Shown here: piece by piece, positions 28,751 to 36,452 of the stretch
Layout of the letters: each line of letters begins with the position of its first letter
Position numbering within the stretch: position 1 is the first letter of the stretch
Program-made: the position numbers and the translations under genes
Source of the DNA: Hyphomicrobiales bacterium
GTDB lineage: Bacteria > Pseudomonadota > Alphaproteobacteria > Rhizobiales > Beijerinckiaceae
Direction of reading: 5' to 3'
Assembly: GCA_900470775.1 (NCBI GenBank)
Contig: UCBZ01000049.1
Coordinates: 43,260-107,259 of the forward strand
DNA length: 64,000 bases
The notes under the pieces: model-generated
Seen by the model: the letters and a program-made list of their open reading frames with translations, nothing else
Told to the model about the DNA's origin: nothing
Database searches by the model: none

Positions 28751-30022
28751 TCAGGCCGCTTTGCGGTCCAGCAGGTGATAGAGCGCAATCGCCCCGAAGG
28801 TCGCCGTGCCGATGCCGCCGAGCTCGAAACCGAAGATCGGCAGCTTGAGGTCGCCGGCGCCGAGGATCAGCGCGGTCGCGACCGTCAGCAGGTTCTTCGG
28901 ATCGGAGAAGTCGACCCGGTTTTCGACCCAGATCCGCCCGGCCGTCGCGGCGATCAGCCCGAACACCACGACGGCGAGCCCGCCGAGCACGGCGACGGGA
29001 ATCGTACCGATCAGCGCGCCGAATTTCGGCGAGAAGCCGAGCACCAGCGCGATGATACCGGCAGCGACGAAGACCAGCGTCGAATAGACCCGCGTCACCG
29101 CCATCACGCCCATGTTCTCGGCATAGGTGGTGACGCCGGTGCCGCCGCCGGAGCCCGCGATCATGGTTGCGACGCCGTCGGCGAGGAAGCCGCGCCCGAT
29201 CAGATGATCGAGATTACGACCGGTCATCACCGCGATGCCCTTGATATGCCCAAGATTCTCCGCGACCAGGATGATCGCGACCGGCGCGATCAGGGCCATC
29301 GCCTTGGCGTCGAACACCGGCGCGACGAAGTTCGGTAGCCCGAACCAGGCAGCGGCGCCGATGCGCCCCAGATCGACCGGGGGCGCCCCGAAGCTCGGCG
29401 CCGTCGCGGCATAGACGACATAGGCCACAAGCCCGCCGATCAGGATCGGCAGCCGCTGCGCCAGCCCGCGTCCGTAGACGGCGACCAGCGCCACCGCGAC
29501 CACTGTGAACAGCGCAATCCATTTGGTGTAGGCGCTGGCCGAGATCATGCCCATCGCCACCGCAGTCAGGTTGAGACCGATCGCGGCGACGACCGCGCCG
29601 GTCACGACCGGGGGCAGCAGCTTCTCGATCCAGGCCGTACCGACCGCCTGCACCAAGAGGCCGATCGCAGCATAGAGCGCGCCGCAGGCGATGATGCCGC
29701 CGAGCGCGACCCCGATATTGGCGTTGGGTCCCGATCCCGCGTAGCCCGTCGCCGCGATCACCACGCCGATGAAGGCGAAGGACGAGCCAAGATAGCTCGG
29801 CAATTGCCCACGCGTGACGATGAAGAACAGCAGCGTCGCCACGCCCGAGAAGAAGATCGCCACATTGGGGTCGAACCCCATCAGGATCGGCGCCAACGCG
29901 GTCGCGCCGAACATGGCGACGACGTGCTGGAGGCCGGCGATGAAGGTCTGCGCCACCGGCAGCCGCTCGTCGGGCATGACCGCGCCGGAGGTCTTCAGGG
30001 TCCAGTTCGGAAAATAGGTCAT
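28751..30022 (-). CDS. NCS2 family uracil/xanthine-type permease
   Basis: A nucleobase:proton symporter of 423 residues. Helical segments carry QHVVAMFGATALAPILMG, LPSYLGSSFAFIGVV, the AENLGHIKGIAVMTGRNLD signature of helix 8, and GGTGVTTYAENMGVMAVTRV, the pattern of UraA/RutG-type pyrimidine carriers rather than xanthine carriers. Start ATG 30022 (MTYFPNWTLK) is supported by GGAGG ten bases upstream; the in-frame upstream stretch is basic and unlike the family. A uracil or related substrate is an inference from motif type. Confidence 0.88.
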   Translation of the reverse strand: MTYFPNWTLKTSGAVMPDERLPVAQTFIAGLQHVVAMFGATALAPILMGFDPNVAIFFSGVATLLFFIVTRGQLPSYLGSSFAFIGVVIAATGYAGSGPNANIGVALGGIIACGALYAAIGLLVQAVGTAWIEKLLPPVVTGAVVAAIGLNLTAVAMGMISASAYTKWIALFTVVAVALVAVYGRGLAQRLPILIGGLVAYVVYAATAPSFGAPPVDLGRIGAAAWFGLPNFVAPVFDAKAMALIAPVAIILVAENLGHIKGIAVMTGRNLDHLIGRGFLADGVATMIAGSGGGTGVTTYAENMGVMAVTRVYSTLVFVAAGIIALVLGFSPKFGALIGTIPVAVLGGLAVVVFGLIAATAGRIWVENRVDFSDPKNLLTVATALILGAGDLKLPIFGFELGGIGTATFGAIALYHLLDRKAA

Positions 30023-30262
30023 TCGCGCTTCGCCTCCAGCCGAGCGCCTCCTCATAGACGCTTTGCGGCTGACGATTACAGGCGTGGAACGGCGCTTCGC
30101 CAAGCGGATTTCGCTACGTCAACGCAATTGCCGGGGGAAAAGCCCGCGCTCAGCGCTCGAGAGGCGATCCGTGCGGCATTATGGTGGCTGCATCGCCACA
30201 CCGCGCGAGACGGTCGCGCGCCAACACCTTCACCTGGTCAGGCGAGGCAAGAGCGATCGGTC

Positions 30263-31624
30263 TCAGGCGACCAGGCGCTTGGCGACGGAGGCGACGAACT
30301 GATCGAGGCTTCGCGCCAGGTCATCCGCGACGGTGCCGACAGCCGTCGATCGCTGATTCATCTCGTTGACGGAGGCGCCGACCCGCTCGATCGCGCTGGA
30401 CGTCTGGGCGACGAGTTCGAGCGTCTTCTCGACCTCGCTGGAGGTCTCCTGCGCATCGCGCGCCATACCATGCGTCACTGTCAGTTGCTCCCGCAGAGCG
30501 GACGCAATCGCGGAGGAGACGTCGGCCATGCCGGCAACGGAGGCGTCAATCCGATGAATCGAGCCGACACAACGCTCCGTCGCCTCGCGAATGGCGGAGA
30601 TCCGGGCCGCAATGGCCTCCGTCGCCTGGGTCGTCTGCGTCGATAGGCTTTTCACTTCATTGGCGACGACGGAAAAGCCTCGACCGGCCTCACCTGCCCG
30701 TGCCGCCTCGATGGTCGCGTTGAGTGCCAGCAAGTTGGTCTGCTGGGCGATGCTGGAAATCAGGCTGACGACGGAGCCGATCTCGGCGACGAGCCCCGCA
30801 AGGCGCTCGATCGTATCCTGAGCTTCGCCAGCCGCGGCGACGGCCTGCGAGGCAATCGTGGCTCCATCATGGGTTCGACGGTCAATCTCTCCGATCGACT
30901 GGCGCAGTTGCTCGGTCGAAACCGCGGTCTGCGCCACCACGTTCCGAACCCGGCCGAGGCTCTCTCGGCTCGCAGCCATGCTCTGCCCGGCGCTCCGCGA
31001 GACATGGGCGCAGTTGACCGCGACTTTGCTCAATGTGCCCGAGGCTTCTCCTGCAGTGACCGAGACCCCGGTGATGGCTGCCTTGAACTCGCTGGCCACG
31101 CTGGCGACATCGGCCTCACACTGCGCGATGCGCGCCGCACGATTGGCAGCGACATTGCCGATCCCGCCGACCAGATCGAGCGTCAGCATCTCCGCCAGAC
31201 GCGCGCATTCGCGCGCCGTGCGTCGTCCGGAGTAGCTGTGACGCTTGCCAATTTCGCGAAACGCCGAGCGCATCACGACCAGGCTCATCACAGCGTGTGC
31301 GCGCGCGCCGAACGGGGTTTCGGCCAGGATTTGCGAAGAAGTCCGCAGCGACCTGACATAGGCGTCGTCGAACCCTGCCTCGAACAGAACCCTGGTGTGC
31401 TCGCCGAGCGTCCGTCCCAGCTCGGCGCCATGCTCCAGCGCCGCCTCCCGCATCAAGGGATGGTCGAGAAGTCTTTCGCAATGCAAGGCGTAGCCGGCGG
31501 CGAAATCACGCTGGATGGCCGGCGCAAGCCACCGCGCCAGCCCCAACGTCTGATCGTCGACGCCAAAGATCGGGAACCGCGACTGTGGCGAATCCGGATC
31601 AGGCGGCATGGCTGGGTCCACCAT
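30263..31624 (-). CDS. Soluble methyl-accepting chemotaxis protein with a protoglobin-like N-terminus
   Basis: A 453-residue chemoreceptor without any membrane helix. The C-terminal half is the signalling coiled coil, with the hairpin tip [20 protein letters not shown] and [14 protein letters not shown] at about residues 290-325. Residues 20-170 are helical, and the pattern [19 protein letters not shown] resembles the globin-coupled sensor fold of HemAT-like receptors. The position where those carry the haem-binding His appears to hold another residue, so haem binding is doubtful. ATG 31624 is used; ATG 31609 with GGTGG upstream is a good alternative. Confidence 0.8.
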   Translation of the reverse strand: MVDPAMPPDPDSPQSRFPIFGVDDQTLGLARWLAPAIQRDFAAGYALHCERLLDHPLMREAALEHGAELGRTLGEHTRVLFEAGFDDAYVRSLRTSSQILAETPFGARAHAVMSLVVMRSAFREIGKRHSYSGRRTARECARLAEMLTLDLVGGIGNVAANRAARIAQCEADVASVASEFKAAITGVSVTAGEASGTLSKVAVNCAHVSRSAGQSMAASRESLGRVRNVVAQTAVSTEQLRQSIGEIDRRTHDGATIASQAVAAAGEAQDTIERLAGLVAEIGSVVSLISSIAQQTNLLALNATIEAARAGEAGRGFSVVANEVKSLSTQTTQATEAIAARISAIREATERCVGSIHRIDASVAGMADVSSAIASALREQLTVTHGMARDAQETSSEVEKTLELVAQTSSAIERVGASVNEMNQRSTAVGTVADDLARSLDQFVASVAKRLVA

Positions 31625-31687
31625 GAAGGGAGCGCTCGCTTTAGAACCCCAGCAAGATGTTCGCTATTGGTTAAGGGTTCGTTTGGC

Positions 31688-31717
31688 GCGCGCCCAAGGC
31701 GATCGTATCGGGCGCGC
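31688..31717 (-). terminator. Possible hairpin after leuA
   Basis: GCGCGCCC and GGGCGCGC pair across a 14-base loop, 7 to 36 bases beyond the leuA stop. No T-run follows, so a terminator role is tentative. Confidence 0.35.
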
Positions 31718-31723
31718 GTCGCT

Positions 31724-33307
31724 CTACTCCGCCGCCGCTTGCGCGTGCAGGCGCACGCCCTTGGCCATCAGCTTGTTGAGCGCCACGAGATACGCCTTGG
31801 CCGAGGAGACCAGCGTGTCGGGGTCGGCGCCGCGGCCCGTCACAGAGAAGCCCTCATGCGTCAGCCGCACCGTGACCTCGGCCTGGGCGTCCGTGCCTTC
31901 AGTCACCGCATGGACGTCGTAGAGTTCCAGCGTCGCCTCATGCGGCACGATCGTCTTGATCGCATTGAAGATGGCGTCGATCGGCCCGTTGCCTTCGACC
32001 TCCTCGGTCACGATGCGGCCTTCGACGTCGAGCTTCATGGTCGCGCGCTGCGGGCCGCGCGTGCCGGCGATCACCGTCAGCGACACCAGCTTCACCCGGT
32101 CATGCGCGGTGGCGATGTTGTCATCGACCAGCGCTTCGATATCCTCGTCATAGACATGCTTCTTGCGGTCGGCGAGCGCCTTGAAGCGGGTGAAGGCGTC
32201 TTCCAGCTGGTTGTCGCCCAGATCGTAGCCCATCTCCTTCAGCTTCGAGCGGAAGGCGGCGCGGCCGGAATGCTTGCCCATCACCAGCGAGGTCTTGGTC
32301 ACCCCGACCGAGGCCGGTGTCATGATCTCATAGGTCGACTGGTTCTTCAGCATGCCGTCCTGATGGATGCCGCTCTCATGCGCGAAGGCGTTCCGGCCGA
32401 CGATCGCCTTGTTGTACTGCACCGGGAAGGAGCACGCGTTCGAGACCGTCTTCGAGGCGCGCATCAGCATGGTCGCGTCGATGCCGGTGTCATAGGGCAG
32501 CACGTCGCCGCGGACCCGCAGCGCCATCACCACCTCTTCCAAAGCGGCATTGCCAGCGCGCTCGCCGATGCCGTTCAGCGTGCATTCGACCTGGCGCGCC
32601 CCGCCCGCGATGCCGGCCAGCGAATTCGCCACCGCCAGCCCGAGATCGTTGTGGCAATGCACCGAGAAGATCGCCTTGTCGGCATTCGGCACGCGCTCGC
32701 GGACGGAGGCGAACATCGTCCGGTATTCGTCGGGCGTGGCATAGCCGACGGTGTCGGGCAGGTTGATCGTGGTGGCGCCAGCCTTGATCGCTGCCTCGAC
32801 GGTCCGGCAGAGATACTCGATCGGCGTGCGGGTGGCGTCCATCGCCGACCATTCGACATCCTCGACCAGGTTGCGGGCCTGCGCCACGGTGCGGGTGATG
32901 ATCTCCAGTACCTCGTCCTCGCTCTTGCGCATCTGGTGCTCCAGATGGATCGGCGAGGTCGAGACGAAGGTGTGGATACGCGGCTTCCCGGCATGCCGCA
33001 CCGCTTCGCCGGCCCGGGCGATATCGCCGGTGATGGCCCGCGCCAGACCCGCTATCGTCGAGCGCTTGCTGCGCCGCGCGATCTCGGACACCGCCTCGAA
33101 ATCGCCCTCGGAGGCGATCGGGAAGCCGGCCTCGATGATGTCGACGCCCATCACGTCCAGCAATTCGGCGATCTCGAGCTTTTCCTCGAAGGTCATGGTC
33201 GCGCCGGGGCATTGCTCGCCGTCGCGCAGCGTGGTGTCGAAGATCAGCACGCGGTCTTTGGTGGAAGTGGGAGTCGAGGAGCCGTTGGCCTGTGTCGATT
33301 CGGTCAT
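31724..33307 (-). CDS. leuA: 2-isopropylmalate synthase
   Basis: First committed step of leucine synthesis: condenses 2-oxoisovalerate with acetyl-CoA. The 527 residues have the DRE-TIM catalytic start [18 protein letters not shown] (residues 21-38), the metal-binding [32 protein letters not shown], and [14 protein letters not shown]-terminal regulatory domain (about residues 395-527) suits feedback inhibition by leucine. ATG 33307 has AGGA eight bases upstream. A 370-base upstream region encodes a Leu-rich leader peptide and strong RNA stems, so expression is probably tied to leucyl-tRNA supply. Confidence 0.96.
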   Translation of the reverse strand: MTESTQANGSSTPTSTKDRVLIFDTTLRDGEQCPGATMTFEEKLEIAELLDVMGVDIIEAGFPIASEGDFEAVSEIARRSKRSTIAGLARAITGDIARAGEAVRHAGKPRIHTFVSTSPIHLEHQMRKSEDEVLEIITRTVAQARNLVEDVEWSAMDATRTPIEYLCRTVEAAIKAGATTINLPDTVGYATPDEYRTMFASVRERVPNADKAIFSVHCHNDLGLAVANSLAGIAGGARQVECTLNGIGERAGNAALEEVVMALRVRGDVLPYDTGIDATMLMRASKTVSNACSFPVQYNKAIVGRNAFAHESGIHQDGMLKNQSTYEIMTPASVGVTKTSLVMGKHSGRAAFRSKLKEMGYDLGDNQLEDAFTRFKALADRKKHVYDEDIEALVDDNIATAHDRVKLVSLTVIAGTRGPQRATMKLDVEGRIVTEEVEGNGPIDAIFNAIKTIVPHEATLELYDVHAVTEGTDAQAEVTVRLTHEGFSVTGRGADPDTLVSSAKAYLVALNKLMAKGVRLHAQAAAE

Positions 33308-33384
33308 GATCGTGTTCCTGAAAGCGCTGGCGCCGCTCTCTTGGGATGCAGGCGCCTCATGTCTGGGGTGTCGTTCTCGTCACT

Positions 33385-33427
33385 CCCCTGAGCGCCCAGG
33401 CATGCATGCCCGGCCGGCCCTCAGGGG
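33385..33427 (-). promoter_or_regulatory. leuA leader RNA structure
   Basis: CCCCTGAG, which includes the leader peptide stop codon, pairs perfectly with CTCAGGGG; both arms flank an inner near-palindrome around GGCATGCATGCC. A ribosome stalled on the Leu codons just upstream would decide whether this stem forms. No T-run follows, so control may be by a distal terminator or by access to the leuA start. Confidence 0.55.
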
Positions 33428-33510
33428 CGGCTAAGGAGAAGAAGCAGACCAAGGACCGGGGTCGAGGAAGCGCGCATGCGGAGCGTCCGCGCGACGGCGC
33501 GGGCATTCAT
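33421..33510 (-). CDS. Leucine leader peptide
   Basis: A 29-residue frame that begins MNARAVARTLRMRASS and continues PVLGLLLLLSRP before TGA. Six of seven consecutive codons after Val are CTN Leu codons with one Gly (CTT GGT CTG CTT CTT CTC CTT). Placed 114 bases before leuA on the same strand and followed by a strong stem overlapping its stop codon, it has the expected form of a leu attenuator peptide. The ATG has a weak GGA-type site; the internal ATG at residue 12 could also start it. Confidence 0.72.
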   Translation of the reverse strand: MNARAVARTLRMRASSTPVLGLLLLLSRP

Positions 33511-33563
33511 CCGGACATGGGCGGCGGTCGAGACCACGGGCGTTCCTCTACAGACTCGTCACG

Positions 33564-33592
33564 ATGTAACCGAAAGGGCGATGCTTGCGCAA
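33564..33592 (-). promoter_or_regulatory. Candidate sigma-70 promoter of leuA
   Basis: On the minus strand TTGCGC is followed after exactly 17 bases by TTACAT. Predicted transcription would start about 45 bases upstream of the leader peptide. The -35 element lies within the 16-bp palindrome at 33581-33596. Confidence 0.5.
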
Positions 33593-33596
33593 GCAT
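33581..33596. promoter_or_regulatory. 16-bp perfect palindrome, candidate operator
   Basis: ATGCTTGCGCAAGCAT is a perfect palindrome in the region between divergent leuA and the DUF1275 gene. It overlaps the proposed leuA -35 element. Confidence 0.45.
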
Positions 33597-33677
33597 ATGT
33601 CTCATGCCGTGTCGCTCGTGACAGGGGACGCGCCGACGGCGCTATGATGGCGCCAGCGCGAATCGGCGGGGGCGCGG

Positions 33678-34370
33678 ATGGCGGACAGGCCCGCCACAGG
33701 CCCCGGCGTGCGGCCGGAGATGCCACGGATGATGCTCTATAACCGCTGGGCGATCGGACTCGCCTTCTGCCTGTCGGGCCTTGCGGGCTATATCGATACG
33801 ATCGGCTTCATCAGCCTCGGCGGCTTCTTCGTCTCCTTCATGAGCGGAAACACCACGCGGCTCGGCATCGAGTTAGCTGGGCTGAAAGGCGGAGGCATCG
33901 CCACCGCCGCCACGATTCTGGTCCTCTTTGTCTGCGGCGTGATCAGCGGTTCGCTGGCTGGTCATTTCGGCCGGCGCAGGAGCAAATCCGCCGTGCTCGC
34001 GGTCGTCGCGCTGGCGCTGGTGGCGGCGGCCGGCCTGGACACGGTCGGGTTGAGCTTTGCGGGCGCACTCTTCCTCGCCTTCGCGATGGGGGCTGAGAAC
34101 AGCGTCTTCCAGCGCGATGGCGAGGTCACGATCGCGCTGACCTATATGACCGGAACCCTGGTGAAGATGGGCCAACGCATCGCGTCAGCGCTGCTGGGAG
34201 GGCCGAAATTCGCCTGGGTGCGCCATTTCGTGCTCTGGATCGGCCTGCTGACGGGCTGCATCAACGGCGCCATCGCGCATTACCTCGTCGGCCTCGGCGC
34301 GGTCTGGCTGGCGGCGCTCGCAGCGGCGATCTTCGCGATCGTGCTGCTCTTCCTGCCGCTGGAGGAGTGA
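33678..34370 (+). CDS. YoaK/DUF1275 family membrane protein
   Basis: A 230-residue protein with six hydrophobic helices. The family-defining first segment GLAGYIDTIGFISLGGFFVSFMSGNTTRLG is present at residues 34-63, as is NSVFQRDGEVTIALTYMTGTLVKMG near residue 155. DUF1275 proteins are of unknown function, some proposed as transporters. ATG 33678 has a G-rich site upstream; ATG 33720 or 33729 would remove a polar N-terminal stretch that is not family-like. Divergent from leuA. Confidence 0.85.
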   Translation: MADRPATGPGVRPEMPRMMLYNRWAIGLAFCLSGLAGYIDTIGFISLGGFFVSFMSGNTTRLGIELAGLKGGGIATAATILVLFVCGVISGSLAGHFGRRRSKSAVLAVVALALVAAAGLDTVGLSFAGALFLAFAMGAENSVFQRDGEVTIALTYMTGTLVKMGQRIASALLGGPKFAWVRHFVLWIGLLTGCINGAIAHYLVGLGAVWLAALAAAIFAIVLLFLPLEE

Positions 34371-34448
34371 GCCGCACGCACAAGCCGGCCGCGATTGACC
34401 CCCGATGGGAATCGGTCATCTTCGCTGCACCACCCGCCGGAGCCTGCC

Positions 34449-34790
34449 ATGCGCGCCATCGCCTTGCCCTTTACCGTCCTCGCCTTCGCTTTGGCCGGCT
34501 GCCAGACGCCGTCCGGCGGCCCCCCGCCCGCCCCCTCTCCCGAACAGGCCGCGACCGGCGTCACGCCCAACACCTTCCGAATGCCGACAGGATCGGGCTG
34601 CTCCGGCGAGGTCGAGCGCTTCCAGGCCGTCATGGACAATGATCTCGCCACCGGCCACACCACAAAGGGCGTCCACGGCCGTGTCTCAGCGGAGATCGCG
34701 ACCGCCCGTTCGAGCTGCGCCGCCGGCAACGAGGGCGGCGCGATCGGCCAAATCCGGGCGACGAAGGCGCGGTTCGGCTATCCGGGGTAA
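34449..34790 (+). CDS. Small lipoprotein
   Basis: A 113-residue secreted protein. The N-terminal signal MRAIALPFTVLAFALAGC ends in the lipobox LAGC, so Cys18 should be lipidated and the protein anchored in a membrane. The mature part begins with a Pro-rich linker and then holds GSGCSGEVERFQAVMDNDLA and ARSSCAAGNEGGAIGQIR, with two cysteines that may pair. I recall similar short lipoproteins in Rhizobiales but no known role. GGAG lies six bases before the ATG. Confidence 0.85.
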   Translation: MRAIALPFTVLAFALAGCQTPSGGPPPAPSPEQAATGVTPNTFRMPTGSGCSGEVERFQAVMDNDLATGHTTKGVHGRVSAEIATARSSCAAGNEGGAIGQIRATKARFGYPG

Positions 34791-34801
34791 TCTAGCCATT
34801 T

Positions 34802-34861
34802 GAGAGTGTTAAAAGGTTAGAACAGCTACGTAATTTTAGGGCAGAAACCAAAAACACTCTC
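34802..34861 (+). promoter_or_regulatory. Inverted repeat just before the KAP NTPase gene
   Basis: GAGAGTGTT (34802-34810) and AACACTCTC (34853-34861) are perfect inverted repeats 42 bases apart. The second copy ends 11 bases before the start codon, so a stem could cover the ribosome binding region. The inner flanks AAAAGGTT and AACCAAAA extend the similarity. Confidence 0.5.
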
Positions 34862-34872
34862 GAAAGTCGATC

Positions 34873-36228
34873 ATGCGAATATTTGTCTCACCACCGGTTA
34901 TTGCCGACGATGAAGGCTTTGATCCAAAAAGAGATATCTTTAGACGCAAAGAGATCGGGGATGGCCTAACAAATCTCATCAGCTCAGTAAACGATCCTCT
35001 CGTTATCGCTATTGATGCACAATGGGGCAGCGGAAAATCAACTTTCCTGAGAATGTGGGCTGGCGAACTGCGGAAAGCCGACATTCCGGTTATAATGTTT
35101 GACGCGTTTGAAAACGATTATGTTTCCGATGCATTTATTAGCATCGCATCAGAGATTATTGCATTTTCACAAACAGCCCTTACGTCAGACACACCAAAGC
35201 TTCAGCAATTTATTGAAAAAACCGTCAAAGCAGGCTCCATTATTGCGAGGTCGGCCTTAAAGATTGGCGTTAAAATCGGCACTCTCGGCGCTATCGATGC
35301 ATCCGATATTGAGAATATCGAAAAATACGCGAGCGAAATAGCAAACGAAACCGCCGCGATTACGGACAAACATATCGGCGAAATACTGACGAAGGCGCGA
35401 GAAGAAAAAGAAACGCTACAGAAATTTCGGGAAGCTCTCAGCAGCCTTGCCCCAAAACTATCAAACGAAACCGATAGAAACAATAACCTTGTTATAATTA
35501 TCGATGAATTAGACCGCTGCAGACCTGATTTCGCACTTCAAATACTTGAGCGTATGAAGCATTTTTTTGCCGTACCTGGAGTACATTTTGTACTTGGCGC
35601 GCACATGAAGCAATTATATTGCTCCGTTGAGGCAACATATGGATTTGGAATCGACTCGCACACCTATTTGCACAAATTCATCAACATGGTGGTGAGCCTT
35701 CCTTTATCAAATATAAACAAATACGATAGCGATATCGATAGATATATAGAATATTTGTCCGCTGAACATCAGTTCGACAACAAGGATAATCAACTAGTTA
35801 AGACAGCAAACAGTATGTTTTCACACGCAGCCAAGTATAATAACATGAGTCTCCGAACTATTGAGAGAATATATTCTCAATTCGCACTCAGCATTGCGGT
35901 CAGCAGCGACAGACAGCTTCGAATTGCTCCGATACTAGCCGGCCTGTGTATAATAAAAATCGTAAATCCGTCGATATACGATCGAGCTCGGTCTGGAGAT
36001 TTAAGATACGACGACGTCAGAGTTATTTTAGGTTTTCATGTTGCCGCGACTGATAATGCCGAACAATGGTGGAGCGAATGGTGGAGATTTTGCACAGACC
36101 CTGAAAATAGTCCGGAAAACAAAAATAAATATCAGTCAGCAATATGGGATTACAACCTGTCTCATGAAAGAGAAATTGTTCCACTGATCGTTAAATCTAT
36201 AATTGACAGACTTCGCCCTTTTGACTGA
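34873..36228 (+). CDS. KAP family P-loop NTPase on an AT-rich insertion
   Basis: A 451-residue KAP-type NTPase. Walker A is WGSGKST at residues 51-57 after IAIDAQ, and the KAP-specific Walker B region is LVIIIDELDRCRPDFALQIL at about 206-225. A hydrophobic segment (SIIARSALKIGVKIGTLGAI, residues 122-141) lies between the two, where many KAP proteins carry membrane helices. The C-terminal third (WWSEWWRFCTDPE) matches nothing I know. Estimated GC is near 40 per cent, against well over 60 per cent around it, with many AT-ending codons: a clear sign of transfer. KAP NTPases occur in defence-related loci, so an anti-phage role is plausible but unproven. Confidence 0.85.
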   Translation: MRIFVSPPVIADDEGFDPKRDIFRRKEIGDGLTNLISSVNDPLVIAIDAQWGSGKSTFLRMWAGELRKADIPVIMFDAFENDYVSDAFISIASEIIAFSQTALTSDTPKLQQFIEKTVKAGSIIARSALKIGVKIGTLGAIDASDIENIEKYASEIANETAAITDKHIGEILTKAREEKETLQKFREALSSLAPKLSNETDRNNNLVIIIDELDRCRPDFALQILERMKHFFAVPGVHFVLGAHMKQLYCSVEATYGFGIDSHTYLHKFINMVVSLPLSNINKYDSDIDRYIEYLSAEHQFDNKDNQLVKTANSMFSHAAKYNNMSLRTIERIYSQFALSIAVSSDRQLRIAPILAGLCIIKIVNPSIYDRARSGDLRYDDVRVILGFHVAATDNAEQWWSEWWRFCTDPENSPENKNKYQSAIWDYNLSHEREIVPLIVKSIIDRLRPFD

Positions 36229-36316
36229 ATGCCGATGCCTTTCAGCTACCTTACGGTTGACCTCGGCGAACACGCCGTTCGGGTATGCGGGGTGACATTT
36301 GGCTGCAGAACCTCCG

Positions 36317-36423
36317 CGTCATCCCGGACAAGCCGCGAAGCGGCGCCGCTCCGGTATCTATCGGAGGGTGGGACGTCGCCCTGTGATGGATTCCGGGACG
36401 ACCTGCGGTCGCCCGGGATGACG
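36317..36423. repeat. Dispersed palindromic repeat between the KAP gene and the M3 peptidase gene
   Basis: The outer arms are CGTCATCCCGG and CCCGGGATGACG. The inner part has GGTATCTATC opposite GATGGATTCC, less well conserved than in the malQ-treY copy. It marks the return to host base composition after the AT-rich insertion. Confidence 0.78.
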
Positions 36424-36452
36424 GCGCGTTTCCTCACGCAACCGGGAAAGCT

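Noticed and set aside
30869..33391. An 840-codon open frame antisense to the chemoreceptor and leuA
   Set aside because: It spans two real genes and the leuA leader; low-complexity Arg/Gly/Asp-rich product.
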